Assembly: GCA_015233935.1 (NCBI GenBank)
Contig: JADFXB010000014.1
Span: forward strand, 1 to 51,149
From: Magnetococcales bacterium
Lineage (GTDB): Bacteria > Pseudomonadota > Magnetococcia > Magnetococcales > JADFXB01
Direction of reading: 5' to 3'
Length of the DNA: 51,149 nucleotides
How positions within the stretch are numbered: position 1 is the first letter of the stretch; each line of letters starts with the position of its first letter. The notes beneath the pieces were generated by a model. The model was not told the DNA's origin and did not search any database. It saw nothing but the letters and a program-made list of their open reading frames with translations. The translations under genes and the position numbers were made by a program. Positions 37,540 through 47,168 of this stretch are shown here, piece after piece.

Positions 37540-39111
37540 ATGAATCAGACTGCGGAAAAAATCATCCCCTGTTATCCACTGTTTCAACAAGCCGACTATC
37601 GGCAGGTGTTGAACAATAAAGGGGCGAACTATGAAAATCGTGAATCTCAGGAGAAGATTGATGAAATTTTCGCCTGGAGCACATCGCCTGAATACAAAGA
37701 GTTGAACTTCAAGCGGGAGGCACTCACCGTCAATCCGGCCAAGGCTTGTCAGCCGCTGGGGGCCGTGTTGTGTGCCTTGGGCTTTCGGGGAACCTTGCCT
37801 TATGTTCATGGAAGTCAAGGATGTACGGCCTATTTTCGTACCTACTTCAACCGTCACTTCAAGGAACCCATCGCCTGCGTCTCCGACTCCATGACCGAGG
37901 ATTCGGCGGTTTTCGGTGGGCAGAAGAACATGTTTGCCGGTTTGCAGAATGCCAAGGCTCTGTACGACCCGGAGATGATTGCCGTCTCTTCCACTTGCAT
38001 GGCCGAGGTGATTGGTGACGATCTCAATGCTTTCATCACCAATGCCAAGAAAGAGGGACGTATTCCCGAAAATTTTCCAACCCCCTTCGCCCATACTCCC
38101 AGCTTTATCGGTAGCCATGTTACGGGTTGGGACAACATGCTGGAGGGAATTCTCCGCTATTTTACCTTGAACAGTATGGCGGACAAGGAGCCTGGCAAGA
38201 GTGGCAAGGTCAATCTGGTGCCGGGATTTGAAACCTATCTGGGCAACTTTCGTGTGCTCAAGCGCATGATGAAAGAAATGGGGGTGGAGGCCACCCTGTT
38301 GTCCGATCCTGAATCGGTATTGGACACCCCGGCGGATGGCCATTATCGGATGTATGCCGGTGGTACGACCCAGGAAGAGGTGAAAGAGGCCCCCAACGCC
38401 ATAGACACCTTGTTTCTGCAACCTTGGGGTTCGGACAAGAGCAAAAAGTATGTCAAGGAGACCTGGCACCACCCGGTTACCGCCCTTGATGCCCCCTATG
38501 GTCTGGCAGCCACCGATAACCTGTTGATGACCATCTCCCGCCTCATCGGCCAGCCCATTCCGCCCTCCCTGGAGCTGGAGCGGGGACGCTTGGTGGACAT
38601 GATGGCAGACTCCCATACCTGGTTGCATGGTCGTCGTTTTTCCGTCTATGGCGACCCGGACTTTGTTATGGGGATGGCCCGTTTTCTGATGGAGCTGGGT
38701 GCCGAACCGTTGCATCTGATGAGCCACAACGCCAACAAGCGGTGGGGCAAGGCGATGGAACAATTATTGGCCACCTCACCCTATGGCAAGGGGGCGGAAA
38801 TCTACTTTGGCAAGGATTTGTGGCATCTGCGCTCACTGGTGTTTGAGAAAAAACCGGACTTTCTGATTGGCAACTCCTACGGCAAGTTTATCCAGCGGGA
38901 TACCCTGCAAAAGGGCAAAGAGCATGAGGTGCCGTTGATTCGCATCGGTTTCCCCATCTTTGATCGTCACCATCTTCATCGCAACGCCACCTTGGGTTAT
39001 GAGGGGGCCATGTACCTTCTCACCACCCTGGTCAACGCCGTGTTGGAACGGCTGGATGAAGAAACCAGAAGCATGGGTGAAACAGACTACAACTATGATT
39101 TGATCCGATAG
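37540..39111 (+). CDS. nifK: Nitrogenase molybdenum-iron protein beta chain
   Basis: 523 residues, the usual NifK length, including the N-terminal extension that wraps NifD. P-cluster cysteines occur in NPAKACQPLG, HGSQGCTAYFRTYFNRHF and SSTCMAEVIGDDL. The C-terminus shows LIRIGFPIFDRHHLHRNATLGYEG. It follows nifD after 79 bases with a GGAAGGAGG ribosome site. Confidence 0.98.
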   Translation: MNQTAEKIIPCYPLFQQADYRQVLNNKGANYENRESQEKIDEIFAWSTSPEYKELNFKREALTVNPAKACQPLGAVLCALGFRGTLPYVHGSQGCTAYFRTYFNRHFKEPIACVSDSMTEDSAVFGGQKNMFAGLQNAKALYDPEMIAVSSTCMAEVIGDDLNAFITNAKKEGRIPENFPTPFAHTPSFIGSHVTGWDNMLEGILRYFTLNSMADKEPGKSGKVNLVPGFETYLGNFRVLKRMMKEMGVEATLLSDPESVLDTPADGHYRMYAGGTTQEEVKEAPNAIDTLFLQPWGSDKSKKYVKETWHHPVTALDAPYGLAATDNLLMTISRLIGQPIPPSLELERGRLVDMMADSHTWLHGRRFSVYGDPDFVMGMARFLMELGAEPLHLMSHNANKRWGKAMEQLLATSPYGKGAEIYFGKDLWHLRSLVFEKKPDFLIGNSYGKFIQRDTLQKGKEHEVPLIRIGFPIFDRHHLHRNATLGYEGAMYLLTTLVNAVLERLDEETRSMGETDYNYDLIR

Positions 39112-39120
39112 GAGGAAACC

Positions 39121-39333
39121 ATGCCGGAGGTGATGCTGCGAATCAATGAACAGGGCAACCTGCTTTGTTACGTAGCGAAAAAGGATCTGGAGACGGTGGT
39201 GCAGGCGGTGGAATTTGATCAAGAGGATCGCTGGGGTGGCACGTTTCATCTGGCCAACGGTGAAAAATTTTACCTGGATCCTCTGCCTGCCAAGCCTCGA
39301 ATACCAGTCACCTTGCGCATGCGTAAGCTTTAA
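39121..39333 (+). CDS. nifT: NifT/FixU-like protein
   Basis: 70 residues of the NifT family (MPEVMLRINEQGNLLCYVAKKDLE at the N-terminus, then WGGTFHLANGEKFYLDPLP). Its function is not known, and it usually follows nifK, as here (9 bases). Confidence 0.93.
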   Translation: MPEVMLRINEQGNLLCYVAKKDLETVVQAVEFDQEDRWGGTFHLANGEKFYLDPLPAKPRIPVTLRMRKL

Positions 39334-39347
39334 AGGAGAAAGGTGAC

Positions 39348-40022
39348 ATGACCATGATCCATAATGAACTGAGCGATGATTTGGCCTTGCGCATTGGTTT
39401 GGCCAGTCGGGAGTTGTCACCGACCCTCTCTCCCAGTGTGTTGATGTCGGGTTTGCGTGAATTGTTTGGTGGTCGTTTGCCGGATCGGGAAAAGTTGAAA
39501 GGTGTCACCCCCTGCCAGTTGCGACCGCTGTTGCAGGGGGAGTTGCCCGATTTGACGGGGAAGAGGCTTAAAACAGCCCTGCACTGGCTGACCCACCGGG
39601 AGCCGGAGGAAAACTTGCTCTCCCCCTCTTTACCAGAGGAGATTCCGGCTCCGGCGGTAGGATGTGTGCGGGTAGCCATGGCCACCTTGGGGCATGGGAT
39701 GCTGGATGGTCACTTTGCTACCTGTCAGGGATTTATGATCTATGATGTGAGTCCCGAAGGCATCCACCAGCGGGCCACCAGGTTGGTGCCGTTGTTGGCC
39801 GAGGGGGAGGACAAGGTAGCCTCTCGGATGGCCTTGATTCAGGATTGTCTGATTGTGGTGGTTGCCAGCATTGGCGGTCCGGCGGCTGCCCGGCTGACGC
39901 GGGCGGGATTGTGGCCCATCAAGGTAACGGGTCAGGAAAGCAGCAACGAATGGTTGTCCACCTTTCGCCAGGTATTGATCAGCAACCCACCCCCATGGCT
40001 GCGTCGGGCCATGCAGGGATAA
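39348..40022 (+). CDS. nifY: NifY/NafY-type FeMo-co-binding protein
   Basis: 224 residues. An N-terminal helical domain (about 10-95) precedes a NifX-like cofactor-binding domain (VRVAMATLGHGMLDGHFATC through VVVASIGGPAAARL). This two-domain arrangement fits NifY/NafY, which hold apo-NifDK open for FeMo-co. Last gene of the nifH operon, with a terminator behind it. Confidence 0.88.
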   Translation: MTMIHNELSDDLALRIGLASRELSPTLSPSVLMSGLRELFGGRLPDREKLKGVTPCQLRPLLQGELPDLTGKRLKTALHWLTHREPEENLLSPSLPEEIPAPAVGCVRVAMATLGHGMLDGHFATCQGFMIYDVSPEGIHQRATRLVPLLAEGEDKVASRMALIQDCLIVVVASIGGPAAARLTRAGLWPIKVTGQESSNEWLSTFRQVLISNPPPWLRRAMQG

Positions 40023-40031
40023 AACCCAATC

Positions 40032-40070
40032 CTCCTGGAAGGTCTTTTTGATTTCCAGGAGGGTTTTCTT
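40032..40070. terminator. Rho-independent terminator between nifY and polA
   Basis: CCTCCTGGAA/TTCCAGGAGG (40032-40041 and 40054-40063) followed by GTTTTCTT; flanking AAAACCC makes it work in both directions. It ends the nif transcript and the converging polA transcript. Confidence 0.85.
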
Positions 40071-40135
40071 ATGCAATGGCACTCTAAACGGTAGTTAGAC
40101 ACTACCAGGTGCGGTGTTCACCTATCGAAAATGAC

Positions 40136-42838
40136 TCAATGGGCGTCCGCCCAGTTTTCCCCACTTCCCACATCGGCCAACAAAGGAATGGAAAGTTGGG
40201 CCGCCCCTTCCATGGCCTGTCGAACCAGAGGGGTAACTGTGGACAACTCCTCCTGGGGAACCTCCAAGACCAATTCATCGTGCACCTGCAAAATCATGCG
40301 ACTTTGCAGACCATGCTGACGCAAAGATTTGTCCAGTCGGATCATGGCCAGTTTGATCAAGTCGGCGGCAGAACCCTGCAAGGGGGCGTTGATGGCCGCC
40401 CGCTCCGCATTCTCCCGCAAGCCCCGGTTGCTGCTGGCAATCTCCAACAAAGGAACCCGCCTGCCCATAAGGGTGAACACCGCTCCCCGGCTGCGGGCCT
40501 CCCGAACCGAACGCTCCATGTAGGCTTGCACACCCTGATATTGCTTGAAATAACTCTCCATGAAAATTTTGGCCTGGGAGACGGAAATCTCCAACCGTTG
40601 GGCCAGGCCAAACGGACTCATGCCATAGATCAAACCAAAATTGATGGTCTTGGCCATGCGACGGTGGCTGTCATCCACCTCTTCCGGGGCAAGACCAAAC
40701 AGTTGGGCCGCTGTGGCCCGGTGAATGTCGCCGCCCTGATGAAAGGCCTCCTGCAAACGTTCCACCGGTCCCATATGGGCCAACAGTCGCAATTCAATCT
40801 GGCTGTAGTCGGCTGAAAGCAATACCCAACCCGGTGGGGCAATAAAGGCCTTGCGAATCGCCCGTCCCTCTTCCGTGCGGGTGGGTATGTTTTGCAGGTT
40901 GGGATCGGTGGACGAAAGGCGACCGGTCATGGTCACCGCCTGGTTAAAACTGGTGTGCAGCCGATCCCCCTGATCCAACTGCTCTTGCAGGGCGTCGGTA
41001 TAGGTGGATTGCAGCTTGGTGAGAGTGCGATAGGCAAGAATTTTTTCCGGCAGGGGATGCCCCTCTTCCGCCAGACGGGTCAAAACCGTTACATCGGTGG
41101 AAAATCCGGTCTTGGTGCGTTTGCCCCCCTTGATGCCCAGTTTCTCAAACAAAATATGTCCCAACTGTTGGGTGGAGTTGAGATTAAATTTTTCCCCCGC
41201 CAGTTGATAAATATCCTGGCCCAATATCTCCCGTCGGCGGGCAAGATCGCTGGAAAGATGGGTCAGTGCCGGACGGTGGATCAAGGTACCCGCCAACTCC
41301 ATCTCCCCCAGAATGGGGAGCAGGGGCATCTCGATCTCTTCATAAAGCTTGCGCAAGGGGTCCGACAATTGACCCACCATTTTATGCACCGCCGTCCAGG
41401 CCACCTCCGCATCCTCACAGGCATAGGGGGTGGCACGGGCCAGCTCCACTTGATCAAAGGTGACCGCCTGGCGACCGGTCCCCACTACCTGTTCAAAAGT
41501 GGTGGTCACCCGACCCAACTCTTCCAGAGCAATGGTATCCAGATTATGCCGTCGGGCAGGACCATGCAGCACATGGGAAAGAATCATGGCATCGTGACGA
41601 ATACCCGCCAGATGGATGCCATACTTGCGTAAGGTGGTCTGCTCATATTTTAAATTTTGCCCGCACTTGTGGATGGCAGGATTGTTCAACAAAGGGGTGA
41701 GCAGCTCCAACACCCGCTGACGATCCAGATAGTTCACCTGATGACCCACCGGCAGATAACGGGCTACCCCCTCCTGCCAGGAAAAGGAGATGCCCACCAG
41801 TTCGGCCTGCCAGGGATTCAAATGGGTGGTCTCAATGTCCATGGCAAAAAGGGGTTGTCTGGCAAGCTGCTGGACAAACTCTTGCAAGGCCTCCTCACTG
41901 GTAACCGCCTGGTAATCCCGCTCCACCTGTTCACCGGCTTCCAAATCCAGGGCCAGAGTGGCCGCCGGTTTTGCTGTAACAGTCTGGGGAACGGTCTCCA
42001 CCTCCCGCACCAGGGAGGAAAATTCCATCTCCCGGAATATTTCAATCAGGGCGGCCCGGTCTGGCTCCTGACGGATTAACGCGGAAAGGGGGGGATCCAA
42101 AGGCAGGTCACAGCGAATGGTGGCCAACTCCTTGCTCTTTCTGGCCTGTTCTCCATATTGCATCAATAATTCCCGACGCTTGGGCTGGCGAATTTTGGCC
42201 ACATTCTCCAACACCCCTTCCAGGGAACCAAACTCCTGGATCAACTCCGCCGCCGTCTTCATGCCGATACCCGGTACACCGGGAATGTTGTCGGAGGAAT
42301 CCCCCGCCAGTCCCAAAATATCCGTGGCCTTCGCGGGCGGAACACCCCAGTAGGTGGTGGCCTCCTCTTCATCGATCCAGCCCCCCCGTTGAGGATCCAA
42401 CAGACGAATACCGGGGGCGATCAATTGCATTAAATCCTTGTCTCCCGTTACCACCACCACTTCCAGACCTTTGGCCCGTCCCCAGTGGCTCAAGGTTCCC
42501 ATGACATCGTCCGCTTCCACCCCTTCCACCTGCTGGAGGGGAATGCCATGGGCTGCCACCACCTTGTGAATAATGGGAATCTGGATGACCAGCTCCTCCG
42601 GCATGGGCTTGCGGTTGCTTTTGTAGTCCGCATCCATCTCATGGCGAAAGGTGGGACCTTTGGCATCGAACACCATGCACAAATAATCGGGCTGATGGTC
42701 GCTCAATATTTTCCGTACCATCTTGGTGAAGCCGAAAATGGCGTTGGTGGGAAAGCCATCCCGGCGGGAAAGATTGCGCACCGCAAAAAAGGCCCGATAC
42801 AAATACCCGGAACCGTCGATCAAAAATAGCCTGGCCAT
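40136..42838 (-). CDS. polA: DNA polymerase I
   Basis: 900 residues from the ATG with GGAAGGAAAG upstream; the frame also allows a TTG 18 bases earlier. The 5'-3' exonuclease domain is at the N-terminus (LFLIDGSGYLYRAFFA, VTGDKDLMQL). The 3'-5' exonuclease is likely active, since FAMDIETT keeps the DxE motif. The polymerase has motif A SADYSQIELRLLAH, motif B RRMAKTINFGLIYGMS and motif C VHDELVLEVP. It repairs DNA and removes RNA primers. It converges on the nif operon. Confidence 0.97.
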   Translation of the reverse strand: MARLFLIDGSGYLYRAFFAVRNLSRRDGFPTNAIFGFTKMVRKILSDHQPDYLCMVFDAKGPTFRHEMDADYKSNRKPMPEELVIQIPIIHKVVAAHGIPLQQVEGVEADDVMGTLSHWGRAKGLEVVVVTGDKDLMQLIAPGIRLLDPQRGGWIDEEEATTYWGVPPAKATDILGLAGDSSDNIPGVPGIGMKTAAELIQEFGSLEGVLENVAKIRQPKRRELLMQYGEQARKSKELATIRCDLPLDPPLSALIRQEPDRAALIEIFREMEFSSLVREVETVPQTVTAKPAATLALDLEAGEQVERDYQAVTSEEALQEFVQQLARQPLFAMDIETTHLNPWQAELVGISFSWQEGVARYLPVGHQVNYLDRQRVLELLTPLLNNPAIHKCGQNLKYEQTTLRKYGIHLAGIRHDAMILSHVLHGPARRHNLDTIALEELGRVTTTFEQVVGTGRQAVTFDQVELARATPYACEDAEVAWTAVHKMVGQLSDPLRKLYEEIEMPLLPILGEMELAGTLIHRPALTHLSSDLARRREILGQDIYQLAGEKFNLNSTQQLGHILFEKLGIKGGKRTKTGFSTDVTVLTRLAEEGHPLPEKILAYRTLTKLQSTYTDALQEQLDQGDRLHTSFNQAVTMTGRLSSTDPNLQNIPTRTEEGRAIRKAFIAPPGWVLLSADYSQIELRLLAHMGPVERLQEAFHQGGDIHRATAAQLFGLAPEEVDDSHRRMAKTINFGLIYGMSPFGLAQRLEISVSQAKIFMESYFKQYQGVQAYMERSVREARSRGAVFTLMGRRVPLLEIASSNRGLRENAERAAINAPLQGSAADLIKLAMIRLDKSLRQHGLQSRMILQVHDELVLEVPQEELSTVTPLVRQAMEGAAQLSIPLLADVGSGENWADAH

Positions 42839-42948
42839 GGTGTCTTTCCTTCCCAATTGAATGATTTACCGATAGTGTAATGCAATCCCGTCCAGCCTGC
42901 CACCGGCACCGCATGGCGGGGGGATTTTTTGCCTTCAGGAGGGAAAAG

Positions 42949-43335
42949 ATGATGAAATTATTCCGCGCTTTGGCCATCCTCATGGCCCTGATTGCAGCCC
43001 CGGTGATCTCCTGGAGTGCCGATCCATCCAGTCGTGAAATCAAGGAGGATGGGTTCGAGGTGCCGAAAAAAGGCCCCCTGGTGTCTGAATTGCGGGAAGA
43101 TTTGAGCGATGAAATTCCCGGTGCCGAAACCGTAATCCGCATCTATGAAGACATGGCGGGCAATCGGGTCAAGGAGTCCATGATTAACGGCTCGGTCTTC
43201 CAGATCGAAGTCACCCCCTTCCATGGTCTGACCTACATCCTGTTGGACAGCGATGGTGACGGTCGCTTCGAGACCAAATTTTATGGCCAGGAACCCAAGT
43301 TTGTCGTTCCCCAATGGGTCATCTTCCGATTCTGA
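42949..43335 (+). CDS. Secreted DUF2782 protein
   Basis: 128 residues; ATG-ATG start behind AGGAGGG. A signal peptide (MMKLFRALAILMALIAAP...) is followed by a small domain with IRIYEDMAGNRVKESMINGS and YILLDSDGDGRFETKF, the DUF2782 pattern usually found beside polA in proteobacteria. The gene is divergent from polA. Function unknown; periplasmic. Confidence 0.88.
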   Translation: MMKLFRALAILMALIAAPVISWSADPSSREIKEDGFEVPKKGPLVSELREDLSDEIPGAETVIRIYEDMAGNRVKESMINGSVFQIEVTPFHGLTYILLDSDGDGRFETKFYGQEPKFVVPQWVIFRF

Positions 43336-43341
43336 TCTCTC

Positions 43342-44511
43342 ATGGACTCTGGTGGTGGTCTCGACCGACGAACTTATTGGATTTTAGCCTCCCTCTATGC
43401 CCTTCACTTTGGGGTGTTGGGTATCTGGATTCCCTATTGGCCCCTCTATCTGGCAGGGTTGGGCCTCTCCTTGAGCGATATTGGCTTGTTGACCTCGGTT
43501 TCCCAGGGGATCAAGGTGTTGGGACCGTTGATCTGGGGGCGACTGGCTGACCGGGGGGAACGCAAGCGGGTTTTTATCCTCTCCTCCCTCTTTACCTGGA
43601 TCACCTTCTGTCTCTATCTCGCTGGTAGCGATTTCACCTTTTTGTTGCTGGTAACCTTACTCTACAGCATCAGCACACCCGTCTCTTTGATCGATACCAT
43701 TGCCATGGATGTGGTGCAAAAGCGGGGCGGTCAGTATGGTCGTATCCGTCTGTGGGGATCCATCTCCTTTATCCTTTTTGCCATGGCCTTGGGACCGGTG
43801 ACCGAAAGGTGGGGATTGTCCACTGTTTTGTGGTCCATCGCCCTCTTGCTCTTTCTGGCGGTTCTCCTCGCCCTGTTTACCCCGGATGAACAGACCCACC
43901 GTCCCCATGATGCCACCGCCCCCGGTTGGCTCAAGCAAAAAGGGGTGGTTTGGTTTATGATCGGCTCTTTTTTTATGCAATTTTCCCATGGGGCCTATTA
44001 TGGCTTCATGTCCCTTCATCTGGAGGAAAACGGTTATTCCAAAACGGTGATTGGTCTGTTGTGGTCTTTGGGGGTGATTGCGGAAGTGGCGGTGATGCAC
44101 TATGCCCAGCATGTGCTGGCCCGTTATTCCCTCTCCAGGGTATTGAGTTTTTCCATCGCCACCGCCTGGTTGCGTTGGAGTCTTTACGCCCTCACCATTT
44201 GGCAACCCTTGTTGCTGTTTGGTCAAACCTTGCACGCCTTCACCTTCGGGGCCTACCATATCGCCGCCATGCAACGGGTGCACCAGACCGCGCCGCTCCA
44301 TGGACGGGCCACCGCCCAGGCCCTCTATGGCTCCCTCTCCTTTGGATTGGGAGGCAGTTTGGGATTGCTGGCCTCCGGCTCCCTCTACCACGCCTTCGGA
44401 GCCACCGCCATGTTCTCCCTCATGGCCCTGGCCGCCTTTCTGGGCTGGCTGGCCAGTTTGCGGGCTGGCAGGGTGTTTGATTTGGGTGTAGGAGATGCAA
44501 ACCGTGATTGA
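43342..44511 (+). CDS. MFS transporter (phenylpropionate-permease-like)
   Basis: 389 residues and about 12 membrane helices, of the MFS_1_like/PPP family related to HcaT and YcaD-like carriers. The loop 2-3 motif reads GRLADRGERKR, and GGQYGRIRLWGSISFI is characteristic of the group. Substrate unknown; no catabolic genes nearby. It starts 6 bases after the DUF2782 gene, so the two may be cotranscribed. Confidence 0.88.
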   Translation: MDSGGGLDRRTYWILASLYALHFGVLGIWIPYWPLYLAGLGLSLSDIGLLTSVSQGIKVLGPLIWGRLADRGERKRVFILSSLFTWITFCLYLAGSDFTFLLLVTLLYSISTPVSLIDTIAMDVVQKRGGQYGRIRLWGSISFILFAMALGPVTERWGLSTVLWSIALLLFLAVLLALFTPDEQTHRPHDATAPGWLKQKGVVWFMIGSFFMQFSHGAYYGFMSLHLEENGYSKTVIGLLWSLGVIAEVAVMHYAQHVLARYSLSRVLSFSIATAWLRWSLYALTIWQPLLLFGQTLHAFTFGAYHIAAMQRVHQTAPLHGRATAQALYGSLSFGLGGSLGLLASGSLYHAFGATAMFSLMALAAFLGWLASLRAGRVFDLGVGDANRD

Positions 44512-44532
44512 TATTAAAATTAAGGATAGACT

Positions 44533-44772
44533 GTGAGCCCAACGATTTTTCGTGAAGGTGGTTTTCGTTTCTTTTTTTTCTCTCGTGAAGAGACACGTCT
44601 ACATGTTCATGTGAGTAGTCAACAGGGAGAAGCCAAGTTTTGGCTTGAACCAAACATTGAATTGGCGGACAATTACAGAATGACGGCAACAGAATTGGTT
44701 GCAGTTGAAAAAATGATCCGGGAGAAAGAACATGAAATCCGTGCCGCCTGGTTCAAACATTTCGTCGGTTGA
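44533..44772 (+). CDS. DUF4160 protein
   Basis: 79 residues with the DUF4160 signature: GFRFFFFSRE, HVHVSSQQGEAKFWLEP, and a C-terminal helix ending AAWFKHFVG. Commonly the first gene of a DUF4160-DUF2442 pair thought to be toxin-antitoxin-like; no function is proven. It overlaps the next gene by 41 bases. Confidence 0.85.
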   Translation: MSPTIFREGGFRFFFFSREETRLHVHVSSQQGEAKFWLEPNIELADNYRMTATELVAVEKMIREKEHEIRAAWFKHFVG

Positions 44773-45019
44773 AGTGACCCATGTTTCTCTCAATGGCTTC
44801 TGGCTGTTGTTGGATGATCAAGAAATGTTTCTGCCATTTGATCAGTTTCCATGGTTTCTCGATGCAACCATGGGGCAACTGTTTCATGTGGAGCGAATGG
44901 GGAAGGATCATCTTTATTGGCCAGAACTGGATGTGGATTTGAGCGTCGATTCCATCCACCATCCTGAACAATTTCCGTTGGTGAGTCGTCTTAGCCATCC
45001 ATCTTCTACCATGGTTTGA
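44732..45019 (+). CDS. DUF2442 protein
   Basis: 95 residues of the DUF2442 family, seen in VEVTHVSLNGFWLLLDDQEMFLPFDQFPWF and the LYWPELDVDLSVDSIHHPE stretch. Partner of the DUF4160 gene it overlaps. The pair sits alone between two metabolic units, as small mobile pairs often do. Confidence 0.85.
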   Translation: MKSVPPGSNISSVEVTHVSLNGFWLLLDDQEMFLPFDQFPWFLDATMGQLFHVERMGKDHLYWPELDVDLSVDSIHHPEQFPLVSRLSHPSSTMV

Positions 45020-45052
45020 CAGATTCAATTCATGTTTTGGAAAGGATAGTCC

Positions 45053-46174
45053 ATGCAAAAGTTGACCAAGACCCTGCTCGGTCTGTGTGTAGGTGCAAGT
45101 CTGTTGGCTCCCGTTTTGGGTTTGGCTGAAGCCCTGCGTATCGGGGTGGGTGGGCCATTCTCCGGTCCCTATGCCGCCTTCGGCGAGCAAATGTGGCGCG
45201 GGGCGGAAATGGCGGTGCAGGATATCAACCAGGCCGGAGGCGTCAACGGCAACAAGATTGATCTGCTCAAAGGGGATGATGCCTGCGAACCAAAACAAGC
45301 TGTGGCAGTCGCCAACCGCTTTGTGGACAAAGACGGTGTCAAAGCCGTGGTGGGTCACTTCTGTTCCGCCAGCACCATTCCCGCAACTCAAGTCTATGCA
45401 GAAGGCGGTGTCCTGGCCATCACCCCAGGTTCCACCAATCCCTTGGTGACCGACCGCAACCTTTCCACCGTCTTTCGCACCTGTGGGCGGGATGATCAAC
45501 AGGGCAAGGTGGGGGCGGAATTTTTGCTCAATCGCATGAAACTGAAAAAAATTGCCGTGGTCCACGACAAAACCACCTACGGACAAGGGCTGGCCAATGC
45601 CATGCGGGAGCGCATGCATCAGTTGGGGGTGACGGAAGTTCTCTACGAAGGCATCACCCAGGGTGAAAAAGATTTCAATGCCCTGGTGACCAAGATTAAA
45701 TCCACCGGTGCGGAAGCCGTCTACTTTGGCGGACTCCACAGCGAAGCCGGTCCCATGGTACGGCAAATTCGCGAGCAAGGGATGAAAATTCCCTTCGTCT
45801 CCGGCGATGGGGTGGTCTCCAAAGATTTAATCATCTCCGCCGGTGGTCCCTCCTACCTGGAAGGGGTCTACATGACCTTCGGGGCCGATCCCCGCAAGAT
45901 CGCCGCCGGCAAGGAGCTGGTGGAACGGTTCCGCAAGGCGGGCTACGAACCGGAAGGCTATACCCTCTACGCCTATGCCACCATGCAGGCCATTGTGGCT
46001 GCCATGCAGGCCACCAAATCCAACGATGCCCAACCCCTGGCCGACTGGTTGCACAAAAATACCGTCACCACCGTCATGGGTCCCAAAGCCTGGGATGCCA
46101 AGGGCGATTTGACCACCTCCGACTATGTGGTCTACCAGTGGGACAACAAAGGCAACTATGCCGAAATGCCATAA
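45053..46174 (+). CDS. livJ: Branched-chain amino acid ABC transporter binding protein
   Basis: 373 residues. A signal peptide (MQKLTKTLLGLCVGASLLAP...) precedes a LivJ/LivK-type Leu/Ile/Val-binding fold: GPFSGPYAAFGEQMWRGAEM, HFCSASTIPATQVYAEG and PGSTNPLVTDR. No lipobox, so it is a soluble periplasmic protein. It binds branched-chain amino acids for LivHMGF. First gene of the liv operon. Confidence 0.93.
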   Translation: MQKLTKTLLGLCVGASLLAPVLGLAEALRIGVGGPFSGPYAAFGEQMWRGAEMAVQDINQAGGVNGNKIDLLKGDDACEPKQAVAVANRFVDKDGVKAVVGHFCSASTIPATQVYAEGGVLAITPGSTNPLVTDRNLSTVFRTCGRDDQQGKVGAEFLLNRMKLKKIAVVHDKTTYGQGLANAMRERMHQLGVTEVLYEGITQGEKDFNALVTKIKSTGAEAVYFGGLHSEAGPMVRQIREQGMKIPFVSGDGVVSKDLIISAGGPSYLEGVYMTFGADPRKIAAGKELVERFRKAGYEPEGYTLYAYATMQAIVAAMQATKSNDAQPLADWLHKNTVTTVMGPKAWDAKGDLTTSDYVVYQWDNKGNYAEMP

Positions 46175-46182
46175 TCTGGCTG

Positions 46183-46221
46183 GCAACGGGTTTCCCCTCT
46201 CCACTTGGGGAAACCTGTTGC
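46183..46221 (+). terminator. Intercistronic hairpin after livJ
   Basis: Arms 46183-46197 and 46207-46221 pair over 15 bases with one G-U and a 9-base loop, 8 bases after the livJ stop. It should favour livJ expression over the permease genes. Confidence 0.6.
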
Positions 46222-46249
46222 ACCTTTAGGGACGGGGGCAGGCAGTCGG

Positions 46250-47167
46250 ATGGATGGTGCCATCATCTTGCAACAGTTGATCAACGGGTTGGCCCTGGGG
46301 TCCATCTATGGACTGATTGCCGTGGGCTACACCATGGTCTATGGCGTCATCGGCATGATCAACTTTGCCCATGGCGAAATTTATATGATTTCCGCCTATT
46401 TCACAGCCATTTTTCTCGCCTTTTTTACCGGATTGGGGGTGGATCCCCTGCCTTGGGGCTTGCTCCTCACCCTGACAGCCACCTTGCTCTATACCGGATT
46501 CTATGGCTGGGTGGTGGAACGGGTGGCCTATAAACCCCTGCGCCGTTCCACCCGCCTGGCCCCGTTTATTTCAGCCATCGGGGTCTCATTATTATTGCAG
46601 AACTATGCCCGCATCAGTCAGGGTGCCCGTACCCAGGGGGTGCCTGCCTTGCTGGAAGGGGCGTGGCGGCTGGAATTGGCCAATGGTTTTGTGCAGGTCA
46701 CCCATGTGCAATCCTTGATCTGGCTGGTCTCCCTGGCCAGTATGGGGGTTCTGGCCTGGCTCATCGGAACCACCCCCTTGGGACGGGCCTGCCGGGCCAC
46801 CCAACAAGATCCCATCATGGCCCAATTGCTGGGTATCGACATTCACCGCACCATCAGTGCCGTGTTCATCATGGGAGCGGTGATGGCGGCTGTGGCCGGG
46901 GTGCTGGTCTCCTTCAACTATGGCTCCTTCGATTTTTATATCGGTTTTATCACCGGCATCAAAGCCTTCACCGCCGCCGTTCTGGGGGGCATCGGTTCCC
47001 TGCCGGGGGCGATGCTGGGAGGGGTGGTGCTGGGGTTGGCCGAATCCCTCTTTTCCGGGTTTATCAATACCGATTACAAGGATGTGTTCGCCTTCTCCCT
47101 GTTGATCCTGGTCTTGATCTTCCGACCCAGCGGTATCCTGGGTCGCCCTGCCGTGGAGAAGGTGTGA
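46250..47167 (+). CDS. livH: Branched-chain amino acid permease LivH
   Basis: 305 residues from MDGAIILQQLINGLALGSIYG; the 15 residues upstream in the open frame lie in the hairpin 3' flank. About eight membrane helices, with the LivH segment IGMINFAHGEIYMI and the cytoplasmic GRACRATQQDPIMAQLLGI loop. Inner-membrane channel subunit with LivM. Confidence 0.93.
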   Translation: MDGAIILQQLINGLALGSIYGLIAVGYTMVYGVIGMINFAHGEIYMISAYFTAIFLAFFTGLGVDPLPWGLLLTLTATLLYTGFYGWVVERVAYKPLRRSTRLAPFISAIGVSLLLQNYARISQGARTQGVPALLEGAWRLELANGFVQVTHVQSLIWLVSLASMGVLAWLIGTTPLGRACRATQQDPIMAQLLGIDIHRTISAVFIMGAVMAAVAGVLVSFNYGSFDFYIGFITGIKAFTAAVLGGIGSLPGAMLGGVVLGLAESLFSGFINTDYKDVFAFSLLILVLIFRPSGILGRPAVEKV

Positions 47168-47168
47168 C

